Positions 39,349 to 48,261 of a DNA stretch of 64,000 nt are shown here, in pieces. Under the pieces are notes generated by a model. That model ran no database searches. It was not told where the DNA came from and worked only from the letters and a program-made list of their open reading frames with translations. Within the stretch, counting starts at the first letter, position 1. Each line of letters starts with the position of its first letter. The position numbers and the translations under genes were made by a program. The DNA comes from Chersky-267 sp963744115 (GTDB taxonomy: Bacteria > Chloroflexota > Limnocylindria > Limnocylindrales > CSP1-4), in the NCBI GenBank assembly GCA_963744115.1, contig CAVUSI010000003.1:1860001-1924000 (forward strand). Direction: 5' to 3'.

Positions 39349-40116
39349 GTGACGAACGTGATCGCGATCGCCAACCAGAAGGGCGGCGTAGGCAAGACGA
39401 CGACCGCCATCAACCTGGCGGGAGCGCTGGCCGAGCAGGGGTTCCGCGTCCTGTGCATCGACATGGATCCGCAGGCCAATCTCACGGTCGGCTTGGGGAT
39501 CAACCTCGGCACGGTCGATCGCTCGATGGCCGACGTCCTCGCCGACTCGCGCGCGACGATGTCGGAGATCGTCATCCCGACCCAGACCACCGGGATCGAC
39601 GTCGCACCGTCGACCCTCGAGCTGGCCTCGACCGAGGTGGAGCTGTTCAGCGCGATCGGTCGCGAGCACGCCTTGCGCGAGGCGCTCGAAGGTTGGTCGG
39701 ACGATCACTACGACTTCGCATTGATCGACTGCCCGCCGACCCTCGGGCTCCTGACGATCAACGGACTCGTCGCCGCGCGGAGCGTCATCATCCCGGTCCA
39801 GACGCAGTACTACGCGTTGAAGGGATTGACGGCACTGGTCAAGGTCATCAACACGATCCGAGCGAAGCTCAACCGGGACCTGCGCATCCTTGGTCTGCTC
39901 CCGACGTTCTACGACGGACGCACGATCCTCGGGCGCGAGATGCTCGACGAGCTCCGCGAGATCGGCGATCACCATGTGTTCAACAGCATCGTTCGCAACA
40001 CCGTCAAGCTGGGCGAAGCCCCGTTGACCGGCCGGCCGATCACCACCTACGCCGGGAACTCTGATGCGGCTCGCATCTATCGCGAGCTCGCCCGGGAGGT
40101 GATCGACCTTGGCTAG
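39349..40116 (+). CDS. parA: Chromosome-partitioning ATPase ParA (Soj)
   Basis: Deviant Walker ATPase, 255 residues, moving ParB-bound origins. Deviant Walker A with signature lysine: IANQKGGVGKTTTAINLAG. Walker A' IDMDPQANLTVGLG, Walker B LIDCPPTLGLLTINGL, and the RTILGREMLDELREI region are as in Soj. No N-terminal DNA-binding domain, so it is chromosomal rather than plasmid type Ia. GTG start; GAGG ten bases upstream. Overlaps parB by eight bases. Confidence 0.96.
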   Translation: MTNVIAIANQKGGVGKTTTAINLAGALAEQGFRVLCIDMDPQANLTVGLGINLGTVDRSMADVLADSRATMSEIVIPTQTTGIDVAPSTLELASTEVELFSAIGREHALREALEGWSDDHYDFALIDCPPTLGLLTINGLVAARSVIIPVQTQYYALKGLTALVKVINTIRAKLNRDLRILGLLPTFYDGRTILGREMLDELREIGDHHVFNSIVRNTVKLGEAPLTGRPITTYAGNSDAARIYRELAREVIDLG

Positions 40117-41131
40117 ACCAGACTTCCGCGCGCAGGTCGGTCGACGCCTGTCGGAGGAACGCGAACTCGGTCCGCAGGTCCTCAGCCTCCTGTCCGCCGA
40201 GACGTCGTCCAAGACACTCGGCATCCGTCACATCCCGGTCGATCGGATCGACCCGAATCCGGATCAGCCCCGGACGCAATTCGAGCAGTCCGCGCTCGAC
40301 GAGCTGGCTGCATCGGTCAAGGAGCACGGCGTGCTCCAGCCGGTCCTCGTCCGGCCCATCGGCGACACCAGCCGCTACCAGCTCGTCGCCGGTGAGCGTC
40401 GTTGGCGCGCAGCGACGGCCGCAGGCCTCGCCACGATCCCGGCATTGATCGAAGAGCTCGACGACGACACCGCGCTCGAGATCGCCATCATCGAGAACCT
40501 CCAGCGCGAGGACCTCTCACCGCTCGAGGAAGCGGTGATGTACGACCGGATGGTGAAGGAGCACGGCTACAGCATCCGGCGCCTGGCGCAGAAGCTCGGT
40601 AAGGACAAGGGCTATCTGGAGAATCGGCTTCGACTGGCGGATGCTCCGGCCGAGATCCAGGAGCTGGTGTCCGTGCGCAAAGACACGATCTCGCATGCCT
40701 ATGAGCTGCTCAAGGTCGAGGACCCCAAGAAGCGTCGCCGGTTGGCTGAGCAGGTCGCCCGCGGCGAGCTGACCCTGGTCAAACTGCGCGAACGGGTCGA
40801 AGGTCGCCGCCGGCCACGCCGGGTCGATGCGGTCGACGCGCCCGAGGTCGAGTCGGCCGAGGAGAGTCCCGTCGCGCCCGTCCCCCTCGAACCCGAGCCG
40901 AACGCCGCTGCCTGGGGTGGTCGAGGGACCGCGATGAGCGATGACTCGCTGGTCAATGCCAAGCAGCAGCTGGCGGACGCTGTCGAGGAGCTGGTCGGCG
41001 TCCTGCGGGCGCCGGACGTGCTCGGTTCGATCGCCTCGGTCGACCGCGCCAACCTGGCGAAGTACCTGACGATCGCCAAGTTGCGGCTCGAGAACGCGAT
41101 CGCGCTGGTCCGGAGCGGCGACCAGGAATAG
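40109..41131 (+). CDS. parB: Chromosome-partitioning protein ParB (Spo0J)
   Basis: CTP-dependent clamp that loads at parS; 340 residues. CTP-binding N-terminal domain with NPDQPRTQFEQSALDELAASV, LVAGERRWRAATAAGL and ENLQREDLSPLEEA; then the helix-turn-helix (YSIRRLAQKLGKDKGYLENRLRLA, core RRLAQKLGKDKGY) and a C-terminal dimerisation helix. A Pro/Glu/Val-rich linker of about 45 residues is inserted before the last helix. TTG start within the end of parA. Confidence 0.95.
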   Translation: MARPDFRAQVGRRLSEERELGPQVLSLLSAETSSKTLGIRHIPVDRIDPNPDQPRTQFEQSALDELAASVKEHGVLQPVLVRPIGDTSRYQLVAGERRWRAATAAGLATIPALIEELDDDTALEIAIIENLQREDLSPLEEAVMYDRMVKEHGYSIRRLAQKLGKDKGYLENRLRLADAPAEIQELVSVRKDTISHAYELLKVEDPKKRRRLAEQVARGELTLVKLRERVEGRRRPRRVDAVDAPEVESAEESPVAPVPLEPEPNAAAWGGRGTAMSDDSLVNAKQQLADAVEELVGVLRAPDVLGSIASVDRANLAKYLTIAKLRLENAIALVRSGDQE

Positions 41132-41149
41132 ACCCTCGGCGTCGGTCGC

Positions 41150-42033
41150 CTAGAGACGACCCCGCTCGGCGAAGCCGATCGCCCAGCCCGCCGCCAGGAG
41201 TCCGATCCCGATCGCCCCGGCCTCCCAGCCGCGCTCTCGCCGGGCGCTCGACGGGTCCCCCACTGCCCAGGCAGCGACGCCGGCGAGCACCGTCCCGAGG
41301 ACGGCGAGGACGATCGCCGGGGCGCCGGCGCCGATCACCAGCAGCGACCCGCACACGCCGATCGCGATCAGTGCCAGAAGCGCGGCTGCGGTGCGTCGTG
41401 CTCGACGCGGACCGAGGCGCACCGCGGCGGTCGTCAGCCCGGCAGCGCGATCGCGCTCGATGTCGACGAGGCCGTTGAGCAGAGCCACCGCGCCGCCGGC
41501 CGCGATCCCGAGCGGCACGAGGAACGCGAACGCGACCGGGACTCCGCCGGTGGCTCCGACCCAGGCGTAGACCGGCAGGAGCGGCAGGCCGATGGCGAAC
41601 GGCAGCCAGGACCACGCGGTCCCCTTCAGCCGAAGGTCGTAGGCGTACCCGGTCAGGACGCCGGCGGCGGCGATGACGGCGGTCGCCGGACTCGCGACGA
41701 GCGACAGCCCCAACCCGACGACGAGACCGCCGACGGCCACGGCCATCGCGGTCCGGCGACCGACGAGGCCGGCCGGAAGAGGCTTGCCGGTCTTGTGTCC
41801 ACGGTCGCGCTCGGCGTCGGCCAGGTCGTTGACGGTCCCGATCGAGACCTGGAGACCGACCATCGCGAGACCGAGCAGGACGGCGCGAGCGGCTGGAGCC
41901 CCGGCGACGCCGGCCAGGACGGCCGTGATGGCGCCGTCGAGCAGGGACGGGAAGGGGTGGCCGAGCCGGATGAGGCCGCCGAGTCGAGCCAGCGGATCGG
42001 GTCCGCGCGCTCGCGTCCCCCGACGGGAGGCAT
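41150..42033 (-). CDS. UbiA-family prenyltransferase, apparent one-base deletion near the start
   Basis: Membrane prenyltransferase of the UbiA superfamily with eight or nine hydrophobic segments. The first Asp-rich motif is NDLADAERDRGHKTGKPLPAG and the second is in LNGLVDIERDRAAGL. The aromatic acceptor is unknown. The good frame runs from the stop to about 42017 but has no ATG/GTG/TTG before the conserved RLGHPFPSLLDGAI segment. Adding one G to the GGGGG run (42021-42017) links it to ATG 42033, which has GGAG seven bases upstream, giving 294 residues. An internal ATG at 41863 would cut off the first helices. Confidence 0.8.
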
Positions 42034-42044
42034 CGGGCTCCGGG

Positions 42045-42410
42045 TCAGACGTAGACGAGGTCCTCGAAGTTCTCGACCAGGTACTCGATCAGGCGGTCGC
42101 GCCCATCGGGGGTCTCGCGGCGGATCCCCGCGACGAGGCAATACAGGGTGATCGACGGGACCATGATCCGACCCTCGGCATCCCGGCCGAGCGTCGCCGG
42201 CGGGCCCCCGCCCGCCGCGTAGACCCGCTCGAGTGATCGATCGTCGATGCCGGTCGCCGTGCGGAAGTCGGCCAGCACGCGCAGGACCCCGCGCCGGATG
42301 GCGATATCCCGCATCAGCTCGGAGGCCCAGGCATCGATCTGCGCGTCGTCCTGCTCGGCGAGCCGCGTCCGGTATTCGGCTGGATCGGCGGCCAGTCCGG
42401 TCGCTCCCAC
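42045..42410 (-). CDS. Hypothetical protein
   Basis: 121 residues, mostly helical, no membrane segment. Notable patches: DAQIDAWASELMRDIAIRRGVLRVLADF and a C-terminal LIEYLVENFEDLVYV. The GTG start at 42410 follows a strong GGAGGACCT, which supports a real gene. It ends 11 bases before the ubiA start. Family not recognised. Confidence 0.72.
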   Translation of the reverse strand: MGATGLAADPAEYRTRLAEQDDAQIDAWASELMRDIAIRRGVLRVLADFRTATGIDDRSLERVYAAGGGPPATLGRDAEGRIMVPSITLYCLVAGIRRETPDGRDRLIEYLVENFEDLVYV

Positions 42411-42453
42411 AGGTCCTCCTCGAGGTGGGTGGTCGTTCGGCAGTATCGCAGGT

Positions 42454-43248
42454 TCAGCCGTCCCCTCGCAGACCGGGCCGAGAAGGGATCGTCAGCTTGG
42501 CGGCGATCGCGGGCCGGGCACCCTCCGGCCAGTCGTTGAAGACCTCGGTCAGGCGGAACCACGGGCTCCAGGGGGGCGGCGGGACGGGGTCCGGGTACCC
42601 GCCGACGAGCTCGTGAAGGGCCAGCCAGCATCGTGAGGTCAGGTCGTCGACCGCCGCCCGCGTCGGCCGGCCGGAGGTCGCGATCGGCTCGCCGACCCGG
42701 ACCCGGATCCGCCGGCCGAAGGCCAGCCAGCTCGTCCCGTTGATGGCGACCGGGACGAGGGGGACGCCCGAGCGGATCGCGAAGAAGGCGGCACCCTCGT
42801 TCAGCTCCAGCAGCTCCCCTTCCCCGGCATGGATCCGCCCCTCGCCGGCGATCGCCAGGACGCCGCCGGCGGCGAGCACCGCCTCGACCGCCCGCGCCGC
42901 CTCCTTGAGGTCGGACTTGGCCGGCTTGAACGGGACCGCACTGCCCGTCCAGAGCATCAGGCGGTTCCGTCCGCCGTGGGCCATGTCCTCCTCCTTCGGT
43001 CCGAAGAAGGACAGGCGGGGGCGCCAGCGGAGGGTCGCCATCAGCACGAACGGGTCCGTCCAGCTCTGATGGTTGAAGCAGATCACCGCCGGTCCGGCCG
43101 GCAGCCGGCCCTGGCCCTCCACCCGCAGCCGGAACAGGGCCCGGATGGCGACCCAGGCGACGCCCATCGAGATGCCGTAGCGGATGCGCCGCCGGAGGGG
43201 TCCCACCCCCGACCGCTCCATCTCGGTCCGGCCGGCCGGCTCGGTCAT
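42454..43248 (-). CDS. 1-acyl-sn-glycerol-3-phosphate acyltransferase family protein (PlsC-like)
   Basis: Acyltransferase of the PlsC/LPLAT family, 264 residues. Catalytic NHxxxxD motif in CFNHQSWTDPFVLM; second block FFGPKEEDMAHGG; EGRIHAGEG corresponds to the family's EGTRS-type phosphate site; VPLVPVAINGTSWLAFG follows. A hydrophobic N-terminal stretch (GISMGVAWVAIRALF) may sit in the membrane. Substrate is probably lysophosphatidic acid but could be another lipid. GATACT lies just before the ATG, so the message may have a very short leader. Confidence 0.87.
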   Translation of the reverse strand: MTEPAGRTEMERSGVGPLRRRIRYGISMGVAWVAIRALFRLRVEGQGRLPAGPAVICFNHQSWTDPFVLMATLRWRPRLSFFGPKEEDMAHGGRNRLMLWTGSAVPFKPAKSDLKEAARAVEAVLAAGGVLAIAGEGRIHAGEGELLELNEGAAFFAIRSGVPLVPVAINGTSWLAFGRRIRVRVGEPIATSGRPTRAAVDDLTSRCWLALHELVGGYPDPVPPPPWSPWFRLTEVFNDWPEGARPAIAAKLTIPSRPGLRGDG

Positions 43249-43296
43249 GCGACGAGTATCCCACCGCGGCGTCGGCCGCCGCGACGCGGCTCGTCG

Positions 43297-44016
43297 CTAT
43301 ACCGGTCCCTGGAGCGCCTCCAGGTCGAGCCGCCCGATCCGATCGAGGACGAAGGACGCGGCCTCGTGGGCGCCGGGCGCGGGCGGGACCGCCAGGTTCG
43401 GGATGAGGACCACGGTCATCCCGGCGGCGCGGCCGGCGAGCACGCCGTTGAGCGAGTCCTCGACGACGAGACAGCTCGCGGGGGCGGCGCCGATCCGGTC
43501 CGCCGCGAGCAGGTAGACGTCGGGCGCGGGCTTACCGAGCGGGACCTCGTCGGACGACACCACCGCGGTGAAGACCTCGGCGATCCCGAGCGACTCGAGG
43601 GCCGCTGCGATCACCGCCGGGTGACCGGACGAGGCCACCCCGACCGGGACCGAGGCGGCGATCCGGCGGACGGTCTCCACGGCGTCCCGGATGATCGGCG
43701 CCCCCTCCGCCCGATAGCGCGCGACCATCGCGTCGACGACCTCGTCCTCGATCGTCTCGCGGGGCAGCTCGCCGAGATCGAGCCGGTCGCGCATCATCGT
43801 CGACCAGCCGAACGAGTTGGCGCCCATGATCGCCGCCCGATCCGCCTCGCTCCAGCTCCGACCGTGACGCTCGGCGAAGTCGATGCGGACCTCGTCCCAC
43901 CAGATCTCGGCGTCGACGAGGACCCCGTCGAGGTCGAAGATCACGGCGTCGTACGGCCGGACCCCCGGCGGCGGGCCCGCCCGACCGGCGGAGCGCCCGG
44001 GCTGAGCCGAGCTCAA
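43297..44016 (-). CDS. HAD-superfamily phosphatase (beta-phosphoglucomutase-like)
   Basis: 239 residues with all four HAD motifs: VIFDLDGVLVDAE (nucleophile Asp), GVASSGHPAV, LGKPAPDVYLLAADRIGA (Lys) and LVVEDSLNGVLAGRAAGM. A helical cap lies between motifs I and II. Closest in layout to phosphoglucomutase/sugar-phosphatase members. No ATG or GTG is suitable; TTG at 44016 overlaps the upstream stop as TTGA, which decides the start. Substrate unknown. Confidence 0.88.
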   Translation of the reverse strand: MSSAQPGRSAGRAGPPPGVRPYDAVIFDLDGVLVDAEIWWDEVRIDFAERHGRSWSEADRAAIMGANSFGWSTMMRDRLDLGELPRETIEDEVVDAMVARYRAEGAPIIRDAVETVRRIAASVPVGVASSGHPAVIAAALESLGIAEVFTAVVSSDEVPLGKPAPDVYLLAADRIGAAPASCLVVEDSLNGVLAGRAAGMTVVLIPNLAVPPAPGAHEAASFVLDRIGRLDLEALQGPV

Positions 44017-44432
44017 CGCGGCGCCGGGCGACCGTCGAGGGCAGCGAGCAGGACGGCGATGAACGCCGCCAGGCGCTCGCACTCGTCGTCGACGACGTGG
44101 AGCACCTGGCTCTCGATCTGGAAGCTCAGCATCCGGTGGCCACCGTGGCTCTCGAGCGAGTAGTCGCCGACCTGGACGCGGTTCCAGCGAACGAGCTTGC
44201 CGGCGACCCGCGGTCCCTCCTGCGGCACGTTCACCCGGACGTGGATCATCGCCAGCCCGGCCGGCGTCGGCACGAGCATCGACCAGCGCGTCGGTTCGTC
44301 CCCCCAGGTGATCCAGCACTCCGGGTCCGGGGATGCCCCCAGGTCGACCAGGGCGGGGGTCAGGAGCGCCTCGACCTTGGGCGTCATCGCGGCCGCATGG
44401 GTCCCGTCCGCCCACCACGAGCTGAGCAACAT
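44013..44432 (-). CDS. Hypothetical protein, possible secretion-chaperone-like fold
   Basis: 139 residues from ATG 44432, which has GGAGG nine bases upstream. Segments such as RWSMLVPTPAGLAMIHVRVNVPQEG and RMLSFQIESQVLHVVDDECERLAAFIAVLL alternate strands and a long helix. I cannot assign the family. It is divergent from the toastrack gene across 57 bp and coupled to the HAD gene. Confidence 0.7.
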   Translation of the reverse strand: MLLSSWWADGTHAAAMTPKVEALLTPALVDLGASPDPECWITWGDEPTRWSMLVPTPAGLAMIHVRVNVPQEGPRVAGKLVRWNRVQVGDYSLESHGGHRMLSFQIESQVLHVVDDECERLAAFIAVLLAALDGRPAPR

Positions 44433-44489
44433 GTCGGCCTCCGAATCAGGACATTCGGCAGTGGTCTTTGTCTCGAACGTGAGGCTACC

Positions 44490-45479
44490 ATGGCGACCAT
44501 GCGAGTCGACTCGAGGTTCCTGCGCTGGGGCGTCTTCTTCGTCCTGCTCGGCGCCGTGCCGCTCGCGGTCCAGCAGGGCTGGGTGTCGGCCGACGCGCTG
44601 TCGGGCGCCTGGCGGTTCTGGCCGCTGATCCTCATCGGGATCGGCGTCGGTCTGATCCTGCGCCGGACGCCGTTCCACTTCGTCGGCGGTCTGATCGTGG
44701 CCGCCACCTTCGGGCTTCTGTTCGGCAGCCTCCTGGCGACCGGGATGAACGGCGGCGTCGGGTTCGGCTGCGTGAGCGATCGGTCCGGGACCGCGTTCGC
44801 GTCAAGCACCGGCACGTTCGCCGGCGACGTCAACGTCGGGGTCGAGATGACCTGCGGCAACCTCGCCGTCAGCACCGGATCGGGCGGGACCTGGACGGTG
44901 ACCGGGAGCTCGTCGAACGGTCAGACACCGGTCACGAACGCCCGGTCCGACCGGCTCGAGCTGCGCGCGCCCGAGCGTTCCTGGTGGGGGCCGTTCGGGA
45001 ACCAGAAGGGCGAGGACTGGAATGTCGTCCTGCCGACCGAGCCGACGATCTCGCTCAGCTCGACGCTCAATGCCGGGACCGCCAGCCTCGCCCTGGCGAA
45101 CGCTCACGTGCGGGACCTGTCGACGACGACCAATGCCGGGAAGACGACGGTCGACCTGACCGGCGCCAGCATCCTGACGCTGTCCGCCACGGTCAACGCC
45201 GGGACCGCCCTGATCACCCTGCCGGCCTCGTCGATGAGCGGCTCGGCGACGGTCAACGCCGGGAGCCTCGGGCTGTGCGTCCCATCGGGCGCCGACCTCC
45301 GGATCGAGTCGAGCTCGACGCTCGCTTCGAACAACTTCGCCCAGCAGGGCCTGGTCCAGACCGGATCCACGTGGACTACGCCGCCCTCGACGGGCGGGCT
45401 ATCCTCGGTCCACATCGATCTGTCGCTGACGGCCAACGCTGGATCCATCGAGCTGAACCCGACGGGAGGTTGCCGGTGA
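44490..45479 (+). CDS. LiaI/LiaF-like membrane domain plus toastrack adhesin-like domain protein
   Basis: 329 residues: about three N-terminal membrane segments (VFFVLLGAVPLAVQQGW, FWPLILIGIGVGLIL, FVGGLIVAATFGLLFGSLL) and a beta-rich outer region with a recurring NAG turn (STLNAGTASL, TTTNAGKTTV, ATVNAGTALI, ATVNAGSLGL, LTANAGSIEL). This is the pattern of toastrack (DUF4097-like) proteins, which accompany PspC and LiaF-type envelope sensors. Ends in GTGA overlap with the PspC-like gene. Confidence 0.8.
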   Translation: MATMRVDSRFLRWGVFFVLLGAVPLAVQQGWVSADALSGAWRFWPLILIGIGVGLILRRTPFHFVGGLIVAATFGLLFGSLLATGMNGGVGFGCVSDRSGTAFASSTGTFAGDVNVGVEMTCGNLAVSTGSGGTWTVTGSSSNGQTPVTNARSDRLELRAPERSWWGPFGNQKGEDWNVVLPTEPTISLSSTLNAGTASLALANAHVRDLSTTTNAGKTTVDLTGASILTLSATVNAGTALITLPASSMSGSATVNAGSLGLCVPSGADLRIESSSTLASNNFAQQGLVQTGSTWTTPPSTGGLSSVHIDLSLTANAGSIELNPTGGCR

Positions 45480-46231
45480 ACGATCGTCTCTATCGCTCCC
45501 GTGACGACCGGATGCTGGCCGGCGTCGCCGGCGGTCTGGCGGAGCGGTTCGACCTCGACCCATCCCTCATCCGCGTGCTCTGGGTCATCCTGGCCCTCGT
45601 CTCCGGCGGCATCTTCCTGCTGGCCTACATCGTGATGGCGATCGTCGTGCCGGAGGAGCCGGTCGATGCCGCCGCCTGGCCCGCCGGCGCGCTCAGCGTG
45701 GCCGCACCCGCCGCGGCGGGCTCCGCCGTATCCGGCGCCCCGGCTGGCGGGATCGCCGGCTGGGACGGACCCGGGACCGCTGCCAGTACGGCAGCCTTCA
45801 CCGCTTCGACGCCGCCCGAAGCCGGCGGACCGGGACCCGGATCGTCGGGCGAGCCCGCCGGCGGATCGGGGCCGGGCGAGGTGCCCGACGGCGGCGCGGC
45901 GGTGGCTGGTGGCTCGGTCGCCGCCGACGCTCCCCTGTGGCCGACGACCCCACCACCGCCGACCGCTCCACCCCCGACCGAACCTCCCCCCGCCCCACCG
46001 CAGGCCGCAGCGCCTCCCTGGACGGTCTCCGAGGGTCGACGACGCCATGAGCGACGTGGCGGCGGAGCGATCATCGGCGGGATCGTGCTCGTCCTGCTTG
46101 GGGGCTACTTCCTCCTCCGCACGATGGTGCCGGAGCTCGACGCCGGAGCGTTCTGGCCGGTCCTGCTCATCGTGATCGGGATCGCCCTGCTCATCGGCTC
46201 GGTCCGGCCCGGCCGGTCGCCCGACGCCTGA
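45476..46231 (+). CDS. PspC-domain protein with LiaF-like C-terminal membrane helices
   Basis: 251 residues. The N-terminal PspC domain is clear: LYRSRDDRMLAGVAGGLAERFDLDPSLIRVLWVIL (RMLAGVAGGLAERF is the core), with a membrane helix ending AIVVPEEP. A Gly/Ala then Pro-rich linker of about 110 residues follows, then two hydrophobic segments (GGIVLVLLGGYFLLRT, FWPVLLIVIGIALLIGS) as in LiaF-type proteins. GTG start with GGGAGG upstream. PspC proteins sense envelope stress and act on partner proteins. Confidence 0.87.
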   Translation: MNDRLYRSRDDRMLAGVAGGLAERFDLDPSLIRVLWVILALVSGGIFLLAYIVMAIVVPEEPVDAAAWPAGALSVAAPAAAGSAVSGAPAGGIAGWDGPGTAASTAAFTASTPPEAGGPGPGSSGEPAGGSGPGEVPDGGAAVAGGSVAADAPLWPTTPPPPTAPPPTEPPPAPPQAAAPPWTVSEGRRRHERRGGGAIIGGIVLVLLGGYFLLRTMVPELDAGAFWPVLLIVIGIALLIGSVRPGRSPDA

Positions 46232-46304
46232 CCGGCTTCCACGCCGGGCCGGGACCATCGAGCCAGCGACGACGGAACCTTCGGCTGCCTAGGATGGCGG
46301 TCGC

Positions 46305-47387
46305 ATGGCCGTCGACTTCACTCCGCTCACGATCGCCTCCGCCCTCGGGATCGCCTTCGGGCTGGCTCTCCTCGCCAAGGGGATGGCCGGTCAGCGTCGG
46401 GCTGCCCTGATCGGTGACACGTCGACCTCCACGATCAGCGCCCTCGCGGTCGGCGAGGTCCGGATCAGCGGGGTGGTCGAACCCGCGGAGGTCCTGCTCA
46501 CGTCGCCGCTCCAGAGCCGCGATTGCATCTATTACCGCGCCAAGGTCCTCGAGTCCGAGGGCCGTTCCGAGCGGACGGTGTTCGACGAGGAGCGTGCGGT
46601 CGGCTTCCGGGTCCGCGATGCCAGCGGTGATGTGCGGGTCTTCCCCCGGGCGGCGCACTGGCTGGTCCCGGAGGCGTTCAGCGCGGGGACCGGTCTGCTC
46701 GGCGGCGAGCCGACCGGGTTGCTGCTCCGGACCGGGAGCGCGATCCAGTCGGGGATCATCGATCGGCAGACCCAGATCGCCGACCTGCTGACCGTCCACG
46801 ATCCGTCCGGGCTGGGCGATCCTGGTGGTGATGTGCTCGACGGTCACGCCGGTGGCCGCCGCGACTATCGGGAGGCGAGGATCGAGCCGGGAGACGTCGT
46901 GACGATCATCGGCACCGTCCTGCCGTTCGACCAGCTCGAGGATCCGACCGGCGCGGACGCGGTCACCGGAATCGGCCTCGATGCCACCGGAGCCATCGCC
47001 GACCCGGAGATCGCGGCGGACCTCGAGGAGGCACGGGCCGCGGGCATGCTCGAGATCGATCCCTCCGAGGCCTGGGGCAATGCCGCGATCCCCGGCTTCG
47101 GCATCGGCCGGCCGACCCGACCGGCCGAGCTTGATCAAGCGGCCACTCCCCTGCCCCTCGCGACCCAGGCCGAGGCCGACCGGATCGGACGGACGTTCGA
47201 CATCCCACCCGAGACGCTCATCGTCGCGGCCGCGACCGACGCGCAGCTGCTCGTCTCGCTCGGCGCGCCCGGTGCGGTGGTCGCCCGCGAGGAGGATCGG
47301 TTCTACGTCGGGTTGCTCGGTGCCATCCTGGCGATCGCGTCCGCGGTCGTGCTGGCCACGTCGCTCAGTCGAGGGATCATCCTCTGA
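46305..47387 (+). CDS. GIDE/BAM-domain membrane protein (MUL1-like, no RING)
   Basis: 360 residues with an N-terminal membrane helix (ASALGIAFGLALLAKGM), a GIDE-type BAM domain (VGEVRISGVVEPAEVLLTSPLQSRDCIYYRAKV; core GVVEPAEVLLTSPLQSRDC) and a C-terminal helix (LLGAILAIASAVVLATSLS). In eukaryotes this domain precedes a RING in mitochondrial ubiquitin ligase MUL1; bacteria often pair it with LemA, as here. No RING or protease motif is present. Overlaps lemA as TGATG. Confidence 0.82.
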   Translation: MAVDFTPLTIASALGIAFGLALLAKGMAGQRRAALIGDTSTSTISALAVGEVRISGVVEPAEVLLTSPLQSRDCIYYRAKVLESEGRSERTVFDEERAVGFRVRDASGDVRVFPRAAHWLVPEAFSAGTGLLGGEPTGLLLRTGSAIQSGIIDRQTQIADLLTVHDPSGLGDPGGDVLDGHAGGRRDYREARIEPGDVVTIIGTVLPFDQLEDPTGADAVTGIGLDATGAIADPEIAADLEEARAAGMLEIDPSEAWGNAAIPGFGIGRPTRPAELDQAATPLPLATQAEADRIGRTFDIPPETLIVAAATDAQLLVSLGAPGAVVAREEDRFYVGLLGAILAIASAVVLATSLSRGIIL

Positions 47388-47959
47388 TGCCGATGCTCGC
47401 CGCTGCCGTGTTCGCCGTGATCGTGCTGATCGCGATCGTCGGGTTCATCGGCTTCGCCACCTACAACGACGTGATCGCGCTCATCCAGCGGGTCGACAAG
47501 GCCTGGGCCAACATCGATGTCGCGCTCAAGCAGCGCCACGATATGCTGCCCAACCTCGTGGCCGCCGTCCGCGGCGTCATGACCTTCGAGCAGACGGTCC
47601 TCGAGGATGTCACCCGCCTGCGCAACGCCTACGACCCCGACCGACCGATCCCCGAGCAGGGCGAGCTGTCGAGCGAGACGAGCCGGGCGATCCGGTCCCT
47701 GTTCGCGGTCGTCGAGAACTACCCGACCCTTCGATCGGAGGCCAACGTACTCTCGCTCCAGGCCGAGATCGAGCGCCTCGAAGGGATCATCGCCGACCGC
47801 CGAGAGCTCTACAACGACCAGGTCTACCGCTACAACACGCGGATCGCCCAGGTCCCGGCGGTCCTCTACGCCGGCTGGTTCGGCTGGGTCCGACGCGATT
47901 CGTTCGCGGCCCGCGACGAGGATCGGGTGCGGCCGGACGTCGGTCTCCGGCCCGCCTGA
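47387..47959 (+). CDS. lemA: LemA family protein
   Basis: 190 residues: N-terminal membrane anchor (AAAVFAVIVLIAIVGFIGFATY) and a long helical domain with the LemA pattern YNDVIALIQRVDKAWANIDVALKQRHDMLPNLV (VDKAWANIDVALKQRHDMLPN), ENYPTLRSEANVLSLQAEI and YNDQVYRYNTRIAQVP. LemA proteins are anchored helical bundles of unknown biochemical role. Coupled to the GIDE gene. Confidence 0.94.
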   Translation: MPMLAAAVFAVIVLIAIVGFIGFATYNDVIALIQRVDKAWANIDVALKQRHDMLPNLVAAVRGVMTFEQTVLEDVTRLRNAYDPDRPIPEQGELSSETSRAIRSLFAVVENYPTLRSEANVLSLQAEIERLEGIIADRRELYNDQVYRYNTRIAQVPAVLYAGWFGWVRRDSFAARDEDRVRPDVGLRPA

Positions 47960-48021
47960 GCCCGACCTTCTCCGGTCAGCGGCGCGCGACCCCGCTCGTC
48001 GGACGCCCGCGAGTCCAGGAC

Positions 48022-48255
48022 CTACGCCGCCATCGCCTCGTCGGCGGTCAGGAGCAGGCGCCGGCCGTGGGTGGCTTCGAAGTCGAGCGCCATCAGCTGG
48101 CGCAGGAATGGGCGGGGCTCGCTCAGCGTCGGGCACTCCAGCCAGAGCGCACCCTCGCGCTCGGTCGCGATGAGCATCGCGCCGCACTGAGGGCAGCTGG
48201 GCTGGTCGCGCTCGGCGCGCTCGATGAGATCGATGAGTCTGGTCCGATCGGACAT
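48022..48255 (-). CDS. Small zinc-ribbon-like protein
   Basis: 77 residues from an ATG with GGAGG ten bases before. A CPQCG pair near residue 21 and a third Cys (LECPTL) suggest a partial zinc ribbon. The rest (RPFLRQLMALDFEATHGRRLLLTADEAMAA; core LMALDFEATHGRRLLL) is unrecognised. Divergent from the TetR gene, so it may be the gene that the regulator controls. Confidence 0.68.
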   Translation of the reverse strand: MSDRTRLIDLIERAERDQPSCPQCGAMLIATEREGALWLECPTLSEPRPFLRQLMALDFEATHGRRLLLTADEAMAA

Positions 48256-48261
48256 CGGATA

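Noticed and set aside
39043..41131. parS site near parAB
   Set aside because: No sequence close to TGTTTCACGTGAAACA was found by eye in the window.
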